64,000 bases of DNA from Tritrichomonas musculus. Its lineage: Eukaryota > Parabasalia > Tritrichomonadida > Tritrichomonadidae. The translations under genes and the position numbers were made by a program. Numbering within the stretch: position 1 is the stretch's first letter; each line of letters starts with the position of its first letter. This document shows positions 19,692 to 31,000 of this stretch, one piece after another. Where the stretch lies: positions 372,001 to 436,000 of the forward strand of contig JAPFFF010000045.1 in the NCBI GenBank assembly GCA_039105265.1, in the 5' to 3' direction. The notes beneath the pieces are model-generated. The model was not told the DNA's origin. It ran no database searches and saw only the letters and a list, made by a program, of their open reading frames with translations.

Positions 19692-22600
19692 ATGTTAATA
19701 AAGCTTTCACTTGATCAAGATTCTATTGTGTTTGCGAAGCAACCTGCATATTACAATCGAATAACAGACAAATATACTGTGAAAAAAATTAATGAGCCCA
19801 GCCATCGTAATCTTTTTATATTATCCAAAATATGTAATAAAGATTTTTATGAAAACATGCCAAAAAACTTCACAATATCGACAAAAAACTCAGTTTTATA
19901 CTTTAATACTGAAATGTTGAAAGAAACAAGTCCTGTTATTTCAAAATTTATTCAAGATAATCCAAACCAACATAATTATTATATAAATCTTACAGATGAT
20001 GAGAATGTCTTATCGAAAATGGCGCAATTATACCAAGGTAAGAGTATTATTTTTACGGAAGGCGACACTCCGTTAGTTCAACGCTTTACACAAATATTAC
20101 AAATTAAAAATTGCCCAAATTACTTAAAACTGAAAGACTTAACGACAAATGAAATTGACACCGACGGTTATCTTTCAACTAATATGGTTTTTAATTCAAA
20201 TCCCCATCAAAGTAAAATGCAAGTTGAAATATTTATACCGTGGTTTATAAACTTTTTGACAAGGGACGATTATCAAGTATTCAAAATAAAAACGAACAAA
20301 AAAGAATACGTATGCAATATCTTTTCAGTCTACACATCAAACGTCATCCGTAAAATTCTTGAAAAAGATCCAAGCACGAGAGAATTTGTGTACGATTTTG
20401 AAGACAAAAATGACGAATTTCAATTGATTTGCGACTTTTTGAATTACAAGCAATTTGACCTTAAAAATATCAATATTGATTCAATTAAATCAATTGCAGA
20501 AGATTTGCAAATCAATTGTATTTTAAAAGCTATTGACAATTATTTTGACCATTGTAATCATTTTCAATGTCAAATTCAAAAACATAAAGAAATCATCGAC
20601 ACGATTGACCAGCTGTTTGACTTGCTATGCAACGTTAAGAAATACGGCGTTGATAAAGTGAAGCAGCAGATAGTGCTATCGAAGTGGTCCAAGAAAGAGA
20701 GACAAGTTGAAGAACTTGGCGCGTTCATTGTGCAAGTGATCAAGGGTTCGTTTTCATTGCAAAGAGAAATTGCAGAATTGGTTGTTGGTCTGAATGAAGA
20801 ATCAGATGATGGTAACGAATTGAAAATACTACTTCCATTCATTGTTGAACGTCTCATGACTCTTTACTGGCCGCATCCACTTCCAAAAGAAGAAGTGAAC
20901 GATAAAAATAAAACAAGATTCAGCATTAATGCACCAATGAACGATAGAATCAATAGTGAAACAGAAGAAATAATTAATTTGACGAACAAATGTGTTTACT
21001 CATTCATTCGTCTTCTATACAAACGAGGAGTTATTTCTAAAGACGATCTTTATGATAAACTGAAACGATATGACTTAAGTAACAATGCATTGAATGCATT
21101 CTTCTTACCTGAACTCATTGACATTGATCCGAAGAACATGGATTACTTTGAAAATATTCTGAGTCGAAAAAGAAACAGAATTAGGTATGATCGGCCTGGA
21201 CAATTTCACTCAGCCATTTTTGAGAAAAAAACTTTGTCTGGTCACTACTATTTCTGGCCAAGATTTGCGAAGAATTATTTGCCAGATAAAATTGAGATGT
21301 ATGAGAAGATGCTGGATGAAATGGAGCCAGATGATGAAATGACGAAAACGATCTGGAAAGATGATGTTGATTCGTTGCAACGAATTCTATCACGCGATTG
21401 CAAAGACATGAAAACGAGCGTAATTCCATACAACATATTTGATGACTTTGAAGAAGAAATCAATTTACTTAATTATTCAGCCTTTTATGGATCTATTAAA
21501 TGCTTCAAATTCCTTCTTTTGAATCAATGTGAAATTGATGATAACACATTTTACTATGCAGTTTGTGGAGGCAACAATGAAATAATAAAAATTGTTGATC
21601 AGCAAAAAACAGAAGTTGATCCAAACTACAAAATTAATAAACGTGGATCTTCTGACACTTATTACTGTAACATAAATCGAGTTTTTATATCGACGCCATT
21701 TTGGTTCAATAATTCTAATTTTCAAATTAATGACATTGACTATTTCGGCATTTATATAACTCCTGAATATGACAAATATAACGATAATAGCATCCAATGT
21801 GAAAAATATCAAGATGATGGTGATTTGCACTATATAATGAATTGTAGCAATATTAATAACATAATTGCACCAACAATTGCATGGAACAAAAATGACCTTT
21901 TTGATTCTATCTTTGAAAAAGTTTTCGTTCATAGAAACAAATGTGGAAGCGATTTGAAACATATAGCAACTCTTTCTGCATCGAGTGGAAACATTCATTC
22001 TTTGATTTCATTATTTGAAAATGGTTTTAAATTAACTAAAGAAGTCATTTGTTGTGCAGCTAAAAACGGTTTTTATACACTAACACAATTACTTCTTGAT
22101 TTATATGATGAAAACAAAAAGAGTGACCTAAAAACTCCCTTTTCTTATAATTCTTTTGATTATGAATCAATTATTCATTTTGGAAATCTCTCAATATTTG
22201 AGATGTTTATTGACAAAATGAATCAATTCGATATTGCAAAAGCGATTGTGAAATCAATGAACAAAAATTACACAAAAATCATCAAATATGTTTTTGATAA
22301 TATAGATAAATTTAATTATTTGCTCTATGATGATTCATTCATTAAGTCAGCCTTAAAAGCGTCTTTATCTACAAAGGCAAATGAATTGTACTACTTTTTG
22401 AAAGAGCAGTTTATAAAAACAAGTCCTGAGTTATTCAATATGGAATTTTTCTCAGATATGTTGAGTGTTGCATGTTTGAATTCAAATCTGCAGGTAGCCG
22501 AAGAAATTACAGAATTGATTCTAAAAGAGAATGAGAAATATGACTTCACTGATGCATTCTTTAAAGCTTCGTCATCGAAGTCGATAAATATCTGTCAATA

Positions 22601-24743
22601 TCTTCTTGATAAGAAAGTTTTGATTGAATTCAAAGACACGGCAAAGATGTCAAATCTTGGCTCGATTGATGTTGAACTTTTTAAGATTATCATGAACAAT
22701 GTTGATGAGAATGCTAGGAGCATCTTCTATGAAAGCATTCATGGGGCCATTTCGAATAAAAACAAGGAAGTTATTGAATTGATACTGAAAGAACAACGTC
22801 CTATTGGGAATGAATTAATTGAATCTATTAAAACAGATGATGTTGAAATTGTTGATTTGATCCTGAAATACAACAGTGATGCATCATTTGTGAACCAGAA
22901 AACTTTGCAAGGACCAGCTTTAATCATTGCAATAAAACGACGAAATCTAGAAATAGTTAAACGCCTTCTTTGTGTTCCAGGAATTGATTTAAGTTTATAC
23001 GATGATGAAAACCAAACAGCGCTTGGAGCAGCCGTTCATATTCTAGACATAGAAATTGTAGATCTAATTCTCAATTATTATAAGAATCTAGATGATCAAT
23101 TAATTACAACAATTATATTGAATTCGACCAAAGATTTGGTCAGAAATGATGATCATCGTTTAAAACGCACTGTTCCTGATATAGCATGGCAAATTTTCAA
23201 CCGAGTTGCGCATATGAAATTCATTGATGTTAATACGCAAGCCTTTGATTATAACATAACAAAGCCAATACTAACTAATGCTTGCCTATACAACAAGATT
23301 GACTTTGTTAAATGTATGCTTGATTTGAATGTTGATATAAATGTTTATGAACCAGAGTCATTCAATACGCCATTAATGATTTGTCTAGAGAAAAAATATC
23401 TCGATTTGGCTAAGATCATTATTAACTACCCAAAAACAAACATAAATCTGAGGAATACTTATAATGAGTCTGCATTTACAATTGCTGTTAAATGGAATCA
23501 GCAAGAAATAATTGACATTCTCCTTAAAGATGAAAGATTTGATCCAATTGAAAGCGGATTGAATTATGCTTTTATATTTGCAAATAAAGAAATTTCTAAG
23601 CAATTATATTCGTTGAGTTGTCTCGATGTGAATCAATTATTTAAAATCTCCGGTTCTGGACCTATTCATTACAAGCAAGTTGGTATTAATGCATTGCTTC
23701 ATTCAGTTGAAATTAATGATGTTGATAAAATAGACATGATAATTGGTCATCCATCATTTAATTTTTACAAGTCGCAAGTTAATAAAGCTCTTTTTATTGC
23801 AGCGAGAAGAAACAACATTAATGTTTTCCAAAAATTAATTAAATTAATTGATAATAGCACCAACATTTACAATGATAATAAAGTAAGTCTTATTTCATAT
23901 GCAGCCATGAAACTAAGTGGTGACATAGTTGATGCTATTATTGATAAAAATGACCAAATATGTGATGCTTTTGTTCAATCTTATTCTAATACAAAGAATT
24001 CAACTCGTAATAAATATATTTCTGATGATTTAGATTATTATATGGATAGAATCATGTTTAAGACAATTTTTGAAATGAATCAAGAACAGATCAATAAAGA
24101 TTCATTACCTAAAAAATGTTCTATTATTGAAATGATGGAAAGATTGGTAAATTATGACAACGAACATGAACATTTGATCAAATTTTATAAATTGCTTCCA
24201 AAAGGAAAATCATTCTTCACAGCAATTTGTTCCGATTATTCAGATATCGGTGCTGTTTGCAACTTTCTAATTGAACATGGAGTTGATCCAAACACACCAG
24301 ATAAAGATGGGATTTATCCACTTGAGCATGCAATCAACATTAACTCACTTGATATGGTAACTTCTTTAGTGAATTCAGAAAAAATGAATTTTGAACAACA
24401 TGTAAATGGATCAACATATTTGCATATTGCTGCAAAAAATAAGAATTCTAAGATTTTGTCTCTCCTTCTTCAAAAGAGCCAAATTGATATAAATTCTGTT
24501 AACGAGAAAGGAGAAACACCTTTGATTGAAGCTTGCAAGTCAAAATGCAATGATAACATTAACTTATTGTTCAAGAATGACAGTCTTGATTTCCTTCATT
24601 GCAATAAAGATGGAAAAGATGCATTGGACATTATCTTAGTTTCATTGCCAAATGAAATTGAATCCATTAGACAGAACAAAGAAAAATATCATAATTTGCT
24701 GATTTCTAGAGTTTATGAAATGCTAAGTTCTAATAATGAATAA
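19692..24743 (+). CDS. Large BTB-like/ankyrin-repeat protein, paralogue A
   Basis: A 1,683-residue intact protein. Two BTB-like folds open it: about residues 57-145 (FTISTKNSVLYFNTEMLKET to LQIKNCPN) and 195-290 (FKIKTNKKEYVCNIFSVYTS onward). A helical region follows at about 300-400 (IDQLFDLLCNVKKYGVDKV). From about residue 600 to the end are DUF3447/ankyrin repeats (LLNYSAFYGSIKCFKFLLLN; STYLHIAAKNKNSKILSLLL; GETPLIEACKSKC). No signal or membrane segment. BTB-ankyrin proteins are usually scaffolds or E3-ligase adaptors; the role here is unknown. Blocks of the gene are nearly identical to 28055-33142 while others are strongly diverged. The ATG is supported by homology and an Inr upstream. 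Confidence 0.85.
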   Translation: MLIKLSLDQDSIVFAKQPAYYNRITDKYTVKKINEPSHRNLFILSKICNKDFYENMPKNFTISTKNSVLYFNTEMLKETSPVISKFIQDNPNQHNYYINLTDDENVLSKMAQLYQGKSIIFTEGDTPLVQRFTQILQIKNCPNYLKLKDLTTNEIDTDGYLSTNMVFNSNPHQSKMQVEIFIPWFINFLTRDDYQVFKIKTNKKEYVCNIFSVYTSNVIRKILEKDPSTREFVYDFEDKNDEFQLICDFLNYKQFDLKNINIDSIKSIAEDLQINCILKAIDNYFDHCNHFQCQIQKHKEIIDTIDQLFDLLCNVKKYGVDKVKQQIVLSKWSKKERQVEELGAFIVQVIKGSFSLQREIAELVVGLNEESDDGNELKILLPFIVERLMTLYWPHPLPKEEVNDKNKTRFSINAPMNDRINSETEEIINLTNKCVYSFIRLLYKRGVISKDDLYDKLKRYDLSNNALNAFFLPELIDIDPKNMDYFENILSRKRNRIRYDRPGQFHSAIFEKKTLSGHYYFWPRFAKNYLPDKIEMYEKMLDEMEPDDEMTKTIWKDDVDSLQRILSRDCKDMKTSVIPYNIFDDFEEEINLLNYSAFYGSIKCFKFLLLNQCEIDDNTFYYAVCGGNNEIIKIVDQQKTEVDPNYKINKRGSSDTYYCNINRVFISTPFWFNNSNFQINDIDYFGIYITPEYDKYNDNSIQCEKYQDDGDLHYIMNCSNINNIIAPTIAWNKNDLFDSIFEKVFVHRNKCGSDLKHIATLSASSGNIHSLISLFENGFKLTKEVICCAAKNGFYTLTQLLLDLYDENKKSDLKTPFSYNSFDYESIIHFGNLSIFEMFIDKMNQFDIAKAIVKSMNKNYTKIIKYVFDNIDKFNYLLYDDSFIKSALKASLSTKANELYYFLKEQFIKTSPELFNMEFFSDMLSVACLNSNLQVAEEITELILKENEKYDFTDAFFKASSSKSINICQYLLDKKVLIEFKDTAKMSNLGSIDVELFKIIMNNVDENARSIFYESIHGAISNKNKEVIELILKEQRPIGNELIESIKTDDVEIVDLILKYNSDASFVNQKTLQGPALIIAIKRRNLEIVKRLLCVPGIDLSLYDDENQTALGAAVHILDIEIVDLILNYYKNLDDQLITTIILNSTKDLVRNDDHRLKRTVPDIAWQIFNRVAHMKFIDVNTQAFDYNITKPILTNACLYNKIDFVKCMLDLNVDINVYEPESFNTPLMICLEKKYLDLAKIIINYPKTNINLRNTYNESAFTIAVKWNQQEIIDILLKDERFDPIESGLNYAFIFANKEISKQLYSLSCLDVNQLFKISGSGPIHYKQVGINALLHSVEINDVDKIDMIIGHPSFNFYKSQVNKALFIAARRNNINVFQKLIKLIDNSTNIYNDNKVSLISYAAMKLSGDIVDAIIDKNDQICDAFVQSYSNTKNSTRNKYISDDLDYYMDRIMFKTIFEMNQEQINKDSLPKKCSIIEMMERLVNYDNEHEHLIKFYKLLPKGKSFFTAICSDYSDIGAVCNFLIEHGVDPNTPDKDGIYPLEHAININSLDMVTSLVNSEKMNFEQHVNGSTYLHIAAKNKNSKILSLLLQKSQIDINSVNEKGETPLIEACKSKCNDNINLLFKNDSLDFLHCNKDGKDALDIILVSLPNEIESIRQNKEKYHNLLISRVYEMLSSNNE

Positions 24744-24941
24744 ATAATTTAAAATATCATAATTTATAAATAAAAACATTTTATATTTTATTTTGTATAT
24801 ATAATTTGTTGATTTATGAAAAAAAAAATGTATAATTTTATTAAATTATAATGGAATACAGCAAAGAATTATATAAAAAAGTTTATTTTTTATTATTCTT
24901 ATTGATGATGATGTTTATAATGATTTTAAGTCGAAATTTGA
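24744..24941. other. Intergenic between convergent genes
   Basis: Both genes end here; only AT-rich sequence. A small plus-strand frame at 24851 overlaps the end of the minus-strand gene and is not convincing. Confidence 0.4.
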
Positions 24942-26282
24942 TTAAGAATTCTTCATTTTTCCATAGAATTCGATTGATGCAATTCCAGTGTGATAGCAAT
25001 TATTCCAGTTTTTTCCTGTTTGTCGGAGTCGAACAAATCGATAAAATGATTTATTTTCTTTAGTGTTGAATGTGCCAATAAGATTGGCCCCATTCAAAAT
25101 AGAGTTATTTTCACGCTTGTCAATCTCATCCCACTTCTGATGATCGTTCGAAACTTCAACAACCCAGCTCTTCAGGTTATTCATATTTTGGCCCCAGTTA
25201 CATGATTTCAGTGAGTAACTCGTGATTTGGATTTCCTTGTCTTTGAAATCAAAACAAATTTCTGAATTTTCTTGATTGTTTGAATAATATAAATTATTAC
25301 TTTGGTAGTCAACGATGTTCCTTGGGTAATAATTACTGTAAATTGAATTTGATGTGATTTCGATGTTTCCGTTATCATGGATGTTTCCGCCTGTTTCTTC
25401 TGTCAGGTGACGCATGATGCCATTGAATTCTTCTCCTTCTTTCTGTCCAAATTCTTCGCATTTCAAAATGTATCTCTCACTTCCGACGGGACTCTCACTG
25501 ACTCCAACAAGTCGCTGACAAATCGACTGCCATGTTCCTGCACTCAAATATTCAATGTCAAATTGATTGATGAATTCTCTCACACTCTCACTTTTCAAAT
25601 GCTTGAATTCAACATATTCAAAAAGTGATGAGTACTCTCGGTCCTCTTCATACAAACCAAGAATCAGTTCAAAAAGTGACTCTTCATCTTCAAGGCGAAG
25701 TTTCGCGTTTTTGATGACTGCTTCAAGAATATCAATTTCAACCGTTTTCATATTCTTGCGTGGAATCTGGTAGAAATGTTCAGCTGCAAATTCAATCAAG
25801 TCGTTGATTTTTCCTGTCAGTTTGAGTGAGGCGGTTCCTTTTCTATGGGTTTGCATCGTTTCGATAGTATATTTTAAACGGTCGATTACATTCTCTGGAC
25901 TCAAATCGTCGAAATACTCTGGGCACAGTCGGAGGTACTCCTCAATGTTACCAAGATGTAAGAAATATTCACCGTATTTTTTGCGTTGGATGCTTTCAAG
26001 TTCAATTTCGTTGAAATTAATTATTTGGAGAAATTTTTGGAATGAATCATCATCACCTGTTTGATTTTGGTCTTTTGGCGTTGTATTAATAGTAAATTCA
26101 TCTAATATTTCATCTTCATAGTGATAATTGCAAACGATAGGAGATAGAATATCAGCAATATAGCGGCTTGTTTCATATCTCTTCCCATTCACTATAAACG
26201 TGAAGTTTTTTTAATATTTAGAGAATGGAACTGTTTTAATATTCTCTGTACTCAGAGAATAGTTGACTTTTCCTTCAGACAT
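24942..26282 (-). CDS. BTB-BACK-F5/8 type C (discoidin) protein with an early stop
   Basis: The conserved frame starts at the ATG at 26282 (MSEGKVNYSLSTENIKTVPF), meets TAA at codon 24 (26211-26213), and then reads on in the same frame through the N-terminal BTB strand FTFIVNGKRYETSRYIADIL, the BACK-like helical region (about residues 100-260) and a C-terminal F5/8C fold (about 290-446: CFDFKDKEIQITSYSLKSC, SWVVEVSNDHQKWDEID, FYRFVRLRQTGKNW, IASIEFYGKM). This layout is a well-known trichomonad family that may bind ligands through the discoidin module. The single stop is the only defect seen. Translation from a downstream codon would lack the start of the BTB domain, and no ATG lies between the stop and the BTB core. 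Likely a fresh pseudogene or a base-call error. Confidence 0.75.
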
Positions 26283-26514
26283 TTGATATGGCAAAAAATA
26301 ATTGAAAAAATTTTTTTGTCAAATTTCATTTTCATTGAATTTTTCAAAAATAATTCAATTCTAAATAATTTCTAAAAAATAAGTAAAGTAAGCAAATAAA
26401 TCACATTAAGGTAAAATAAAAATTTATATATTTATTTAATATCGTATAAAACGATTCCTTGTTGTGTTTCAACATCATGAACAAGATTTTTTTTCTTTTT
26501 GAAAAGAACTTTCT
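26283..26514. other. Intergenic, AT-rich
   Basis: Upstream region of the discoidin gene; no clear initiator motif close to its ATG. Confidence 0.35.
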
Positions 26515-27222
26515 TTAAGGGTATAGTTTATTTTCAATATCTCAACATCTACTTTATGCCAAAAATGTTTGTTCATGAATTTATAATCAGTATCACTTAT
26601 GTATTGCTTTTTATTGTGTTAAAATTCATTTTTTTTATATATGTTGATATCACAATATCTAATTTCTTCTTTTTTTAAAATTCGAATATGAGTAAAAAAA
26701 TAAAATATTTAGATCATAATTTTATATATGAACATGTTTTTTCAATTTTTTAAAAAAATTCTCAGGAGATCTATTTGTTTGTTTGTTTGTTTTTTGTTTT
26801 GTTTTGTTTTTCTAAACAATTTTGTTCAATTTCAAAAAATATCGAATATTAGAGATATTTCTTATTCCATCGTTAATTTTTTAAGTCTCTAATTATTACA
26901 TCATATTCAAGTTAGAAAGTATTAATTTATTTCAAATTGAATGACTACATACATTTTGAAATCACTTGAAAATGCATAGGAATTTCAAAATGTATGTTGT
27001 CATTCATTTCGAAATATTTACCAATTTAAGTTAAACCATATAATATCTATGCTATAGAATAAAAAGTTATGGATGGAATAAGCAATATCTCTATTATTTG
27101 AGTTTTTTTACAATTGAATATCTTTTCATTCAAATTTAGAATTGAATAGATCATCGAACCTGAACAAAACTTTTTGGCATAAAGTAGATGTTGAGATGCT
27201 AAAAAATTAACTACACCCTTAA
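26515..27222. mobile_element. 708-bp foldback element
   Basis: The ends are inverted copies: left TTAAGGGTATAGTT at 26515 and right AACTACACCCTTAA at 27222. Homology continues inward for about 50 bp (CTCAACATCTACTTTATGCC on the left, its complement at about 27177 on the right). Further inverted pairs lie inside, for example GAATGACTACATACATTTTG (26938) against CAAAATGTATGTTGTCATTC (26985), so the whole can fold on itself. The arms are unequal because the left arm holds extra AT-rich and TTTG-repeat sequence near 26770-26815. Outer bases fit TA or TTAA target duplication. No coding capacity. Confidence 0.65.
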
Positions 27223-28039
27223 TGAAATAAAGCAAATTTTATTGTAAATCAATTCCATCCCAGTATGGAATGATTTGCTCCAACGCATTAGCAAAAATAA
27301 ATTTTCATAGGTGATAATGGTATAGGAGTGCCACTGGGTGTAATAGTTGATTGAACATTTTTATCTGGCTTAATCAACGATTCAGCTGATCCCATTATCA
27401 AAAAATACCAATTTTCCCCGTAACCGTTGAGGTCAAAAAAAGGTTAATATATTAAAAAAGGTTAATTTATTTTTGAAAAAATTTTAAAATTTTCTTAATT
27501 CAATTATTTTGAAATTTATTGAAATAAAAGATATTGCTTTAAAATACATACATTCACAAGAATTTAATTGCAGAAACTTGAAACTAACCAAAATTCATCT
27601 GGACCTAGATATCGGCGCAATTGATAATTTTAGCATTCATTGATTTTTATATAAATTTTTTGGACAAATTGCTATCAATTTAAAAAAACAGTAAATATCA
27701 GTGATATCCAAGTCAACAAGGTTTTTTTATCAAAATAATTTATTTGATATTTCCATAAACACCTTAGTAAATAAAACATCTCATGTTTTTAATGCATTTT
27801 GTGTTAAAATATGCTCAATATTCAATTCCTGGCTTCAAAAGTACAAAAAATATTTGAATATTTTTCATTATTACAAGTAATCAACAAATTATTCAAACGT
27901 TTTAATTAATATTCAACGATATGTTATTAAATGTCTAAATTAAATTCCATATTTCATCCATAATTAAAACATCCTTTTGACAAAAAAAAATCATAAATAC
28001 TGGCCAAATATATTTTCAAAACTTTTCTGACAAAATTTT
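27223..28039. other. Intergenic with a possible coding relic
   Basis: The minus strand at about 27250-27410 reads SLIKPDKNVQSTITPSGTPI and, after a frame change, FANALEQIIPYWDG, with better base composition than its surroundings. It may be a remnant of a gene that I do not recognise. The rest is AT-rich. Confidence 0.3.
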
Positions 28040-28045
28040 TCATTA
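28040..28045 (+). promoter_or_regulatory. Inr before the second large ankyrin gene
   Basis: TCATTA, 10 nt before the ATG at 28055, preceded by the same TGACAAAATTTT word as in paralogue A. Confidence 0.5.
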
Positions 28046-28054
28046 GAATTTTTA

Positions 28055-31000
28055 ATGTATAGATACAATCTTACTCTAGATCTAAATTCTATTGTTTTTG
28101 TTCTAAGAGCATCTTATTACGATTATACGAACAAAACTTATATAGTAAAGAAGTCAGAAGAGCCAGATAATCAAAAACTTTTTTTGCTATCCAAAATATG
28201 TAATAAAGATTTTTTTGAAAATATGCCTAAAACTTTCACTATATCAACCAAAAACTCAACCCTGCATTTTAACATTGATTTGTTAAAAGAAACGAGTCCT
28301 GTTATTACCAAATTTATTCAAGATAATCCAAATTCAAACAATTTTACAATTAATCTCACTGATGATGAGAATGTTTTAACGAAATTCGAGCAGTTATACC
28401 AAGGCAAAAGTATTTTCTTCAAAGAAGAGGACCTATCATTACTTCAACGATTTACTCAAATATTACAAATTAAAAACTGTCCAAATTGCTTAAAGCCAAA
28501 AAGTTTATACACAAATGAAATTGATTCGGACGGTAAAAAAATATACTCGAGTGTATCCATTCTTGATAAAAATTTTTTTGCATCTAGTGTTGAAATTTAC
28601 AAAAACGGTTTTATCAGCTTTTTGAATAGGGACGAATTCAAAACTTTCACGATCACCACGAAGAAAAAAGAATACCAATGCTGCATCTTTGGAGTTTACA
28701 CGTCAAATGTCATTCGTCAAATTCTTGAGAACGATACGACTCAGAAAAAGTTTGATTACGATTTTGAGGACACCGATGATGAATTTCAATTGATATGCGA
28801 CTTTTTCAATTGCAAGACAGTCGACATAACAAATGAAAATATGGACTCATTGAAAGAAATAGCTGAAGATTTGCAGATCAACTGCATTTTGCAGAGCATT
28901 GACAATTACATTAATAACTATGAAAAAGTGACGCAAAGAATTGATGAGCAAGAAGAAATCATCGACAAGATTGACCAGCTGTTTGACTTGCTGTGCAACG
29001 TTAAGAAATACGGCGTTGATAAAGTGAAGCAGCAGATAGTGCTATCGAAGTGGTCCAAGAAAGAGAGACAAGTTGAAGAACTTGGCGCGTTCATTGTGCA
29101 AGTGATCAAGGGTTCTTTTTCATTGCAAAGAGAAATTGCAGAATTGGTTGTTGGTCTGAATGAAGAATCAGATGATGGTAACGAATTGAAAATACTACTT
29201 CCATTCATTGTTGAACGTCTCGTGACTCTTTACTGGCCGCATCCACTTCCAAAAGAAGAAGTGAACGATAAAAATATAACAAGATTCAGCATTAATGCAC
29301 CAATGAACGATAGAATCAATAGTGAAACAGAAGAAATAATTAATTTGACGAACAAATGTGTTTACTCATTCATTCGTCTTCTATACAAACGAGGAGCTAT
29401 TTCTAAAGACGATCTTTATGATAAACTGAAACGATATGACTTAAGTAACAATGCATTGAATGCATTCTTCTTACCTGAACTCATTGACATTGATCCAAAA
29501 AAAATTTCTGAGATTGAAAGTCTGGCTAAAACACTCAAAAGATCATATGTTTCTGGTATCAAGAGACATCGAATTATTTCTCTCAATTTTCGTAGTGATA
29601 GAGATACAATAAAAGGTCACTACTATTTCTGGCCAAGATTTGCGAAGAATTATTTGCCAGATAAAATTGAGATGTATGAGAAGATGCTGGATGAAATGGA
29701 GCCAGATGATGAAATGACGAAAACGATCTGGAAAGATGATGTTGATTCGTTGCAACGAATTCTATCACGCGATTGCAAAGACATGAAAACGAGCGTAATT
29801 CCATACAACATATTTGATGACTTTGAAGAAGAAATCAATTTACTTAATTATTCAGCCTTTTATGGGTCTATTAAATGCTTCAAATTCCTTCTTTTGAATC
29901 AATGTGAAATTGATGATAACACATTTTACTATGCAGTTTGTGGAGGCAACAATGAAATAATAAAAATTGTTGATCAGCAAAAAATAAAAGCTGATTCTCA
30001 TACAGAAAAGTCAGACGAGTTTAAAAAAGTTCAATATCAAAATATTGCCACTGAAAAATCATTTATTTCATTCTGGTTCAATTATGATTTTGCTTTTAAT
30101 GATCGTTTTTCAAGTAGTTTTTTTTATAGCAGTTTTGAAAATCATGTGTATGATAAATATAGTGACAATCTCATTCAGTATCATAAATTTATGAATGACA
30201 ACGACATCCACTTTTTCGTGAATTGTTGTAATATCAACAACATCATTGCACCAACAATTGTGATGAATAAAAACAACCTTTTCGATTGGATCTTTGAAAA
30301 CAAGTTTGTTAATGATAACAAAAGTGGAAATGATCTGAAATATATCGCATTTCTATCTGCTTCATGCGGAAATGCTCATTCATTGATTGCATTAATTGAC
30401 AATGGCTTCTATATAACTAAAAGAATCATTTCTAATGCTGCAAGAAATGGTTTTTATGAGCTTACAAAGTTTCTTCTTGATTTGTATGATAAAAAAGCAA
30501 CAAGTGATTCAAAATCACAAGATTCAAATGATTCTTTTGATTACAAATCAATTGTTCATTTTGGTAACCTTTCAATATTCAAGTTGTTCATTAAAAATAT
30601 GAAACAAAAGAATCTTGAACAGGCTCTTTTACATGCAATTAAAATGAATTATACAAAAATTGTTCAGTATGTCTTTGAAAATCTTAATAAGTTTGACTTT
30701 AAGATTGACAATGATGATTTCTTTGGTTTGGCATTAACATATTCGATACAAACAAAACATATGTTTAACTTGTTATTTGATATTTTCAAGAAATTAAGAC
30801 CTGAGTTATTCAAAATGGAATTGTTCACAGACTTGTTAATTCAAGCATGTTTGAATTCAAATCTGCAGGTAGCCGAAGAAATCACAGAATTGATTCTGAA
30901 AGAGAATGAGAAATATGACTTCACTGATGCATTCTTTAAAGCTTCATCATCGAAGTCGATAAATATCTGTCAATATCTTCTTGATAAGAAAGTTTTGGTT

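Noticed and set aside
20576-20857. Minus-strand ORFs repeated in both ankyrin paralogues (also 21181-21463, 28918-29208, 29543-29838)
   Set aside because: They recur only because the plus-strand blocks are nearly identical; composition is that of antisense frames.
24851-25063. 70-codon plus-strand ORF
   Set aside because: Overlaps the C-terminus of the discoidin gene on the other strand; hydrophobic low-complexity start and no homology.
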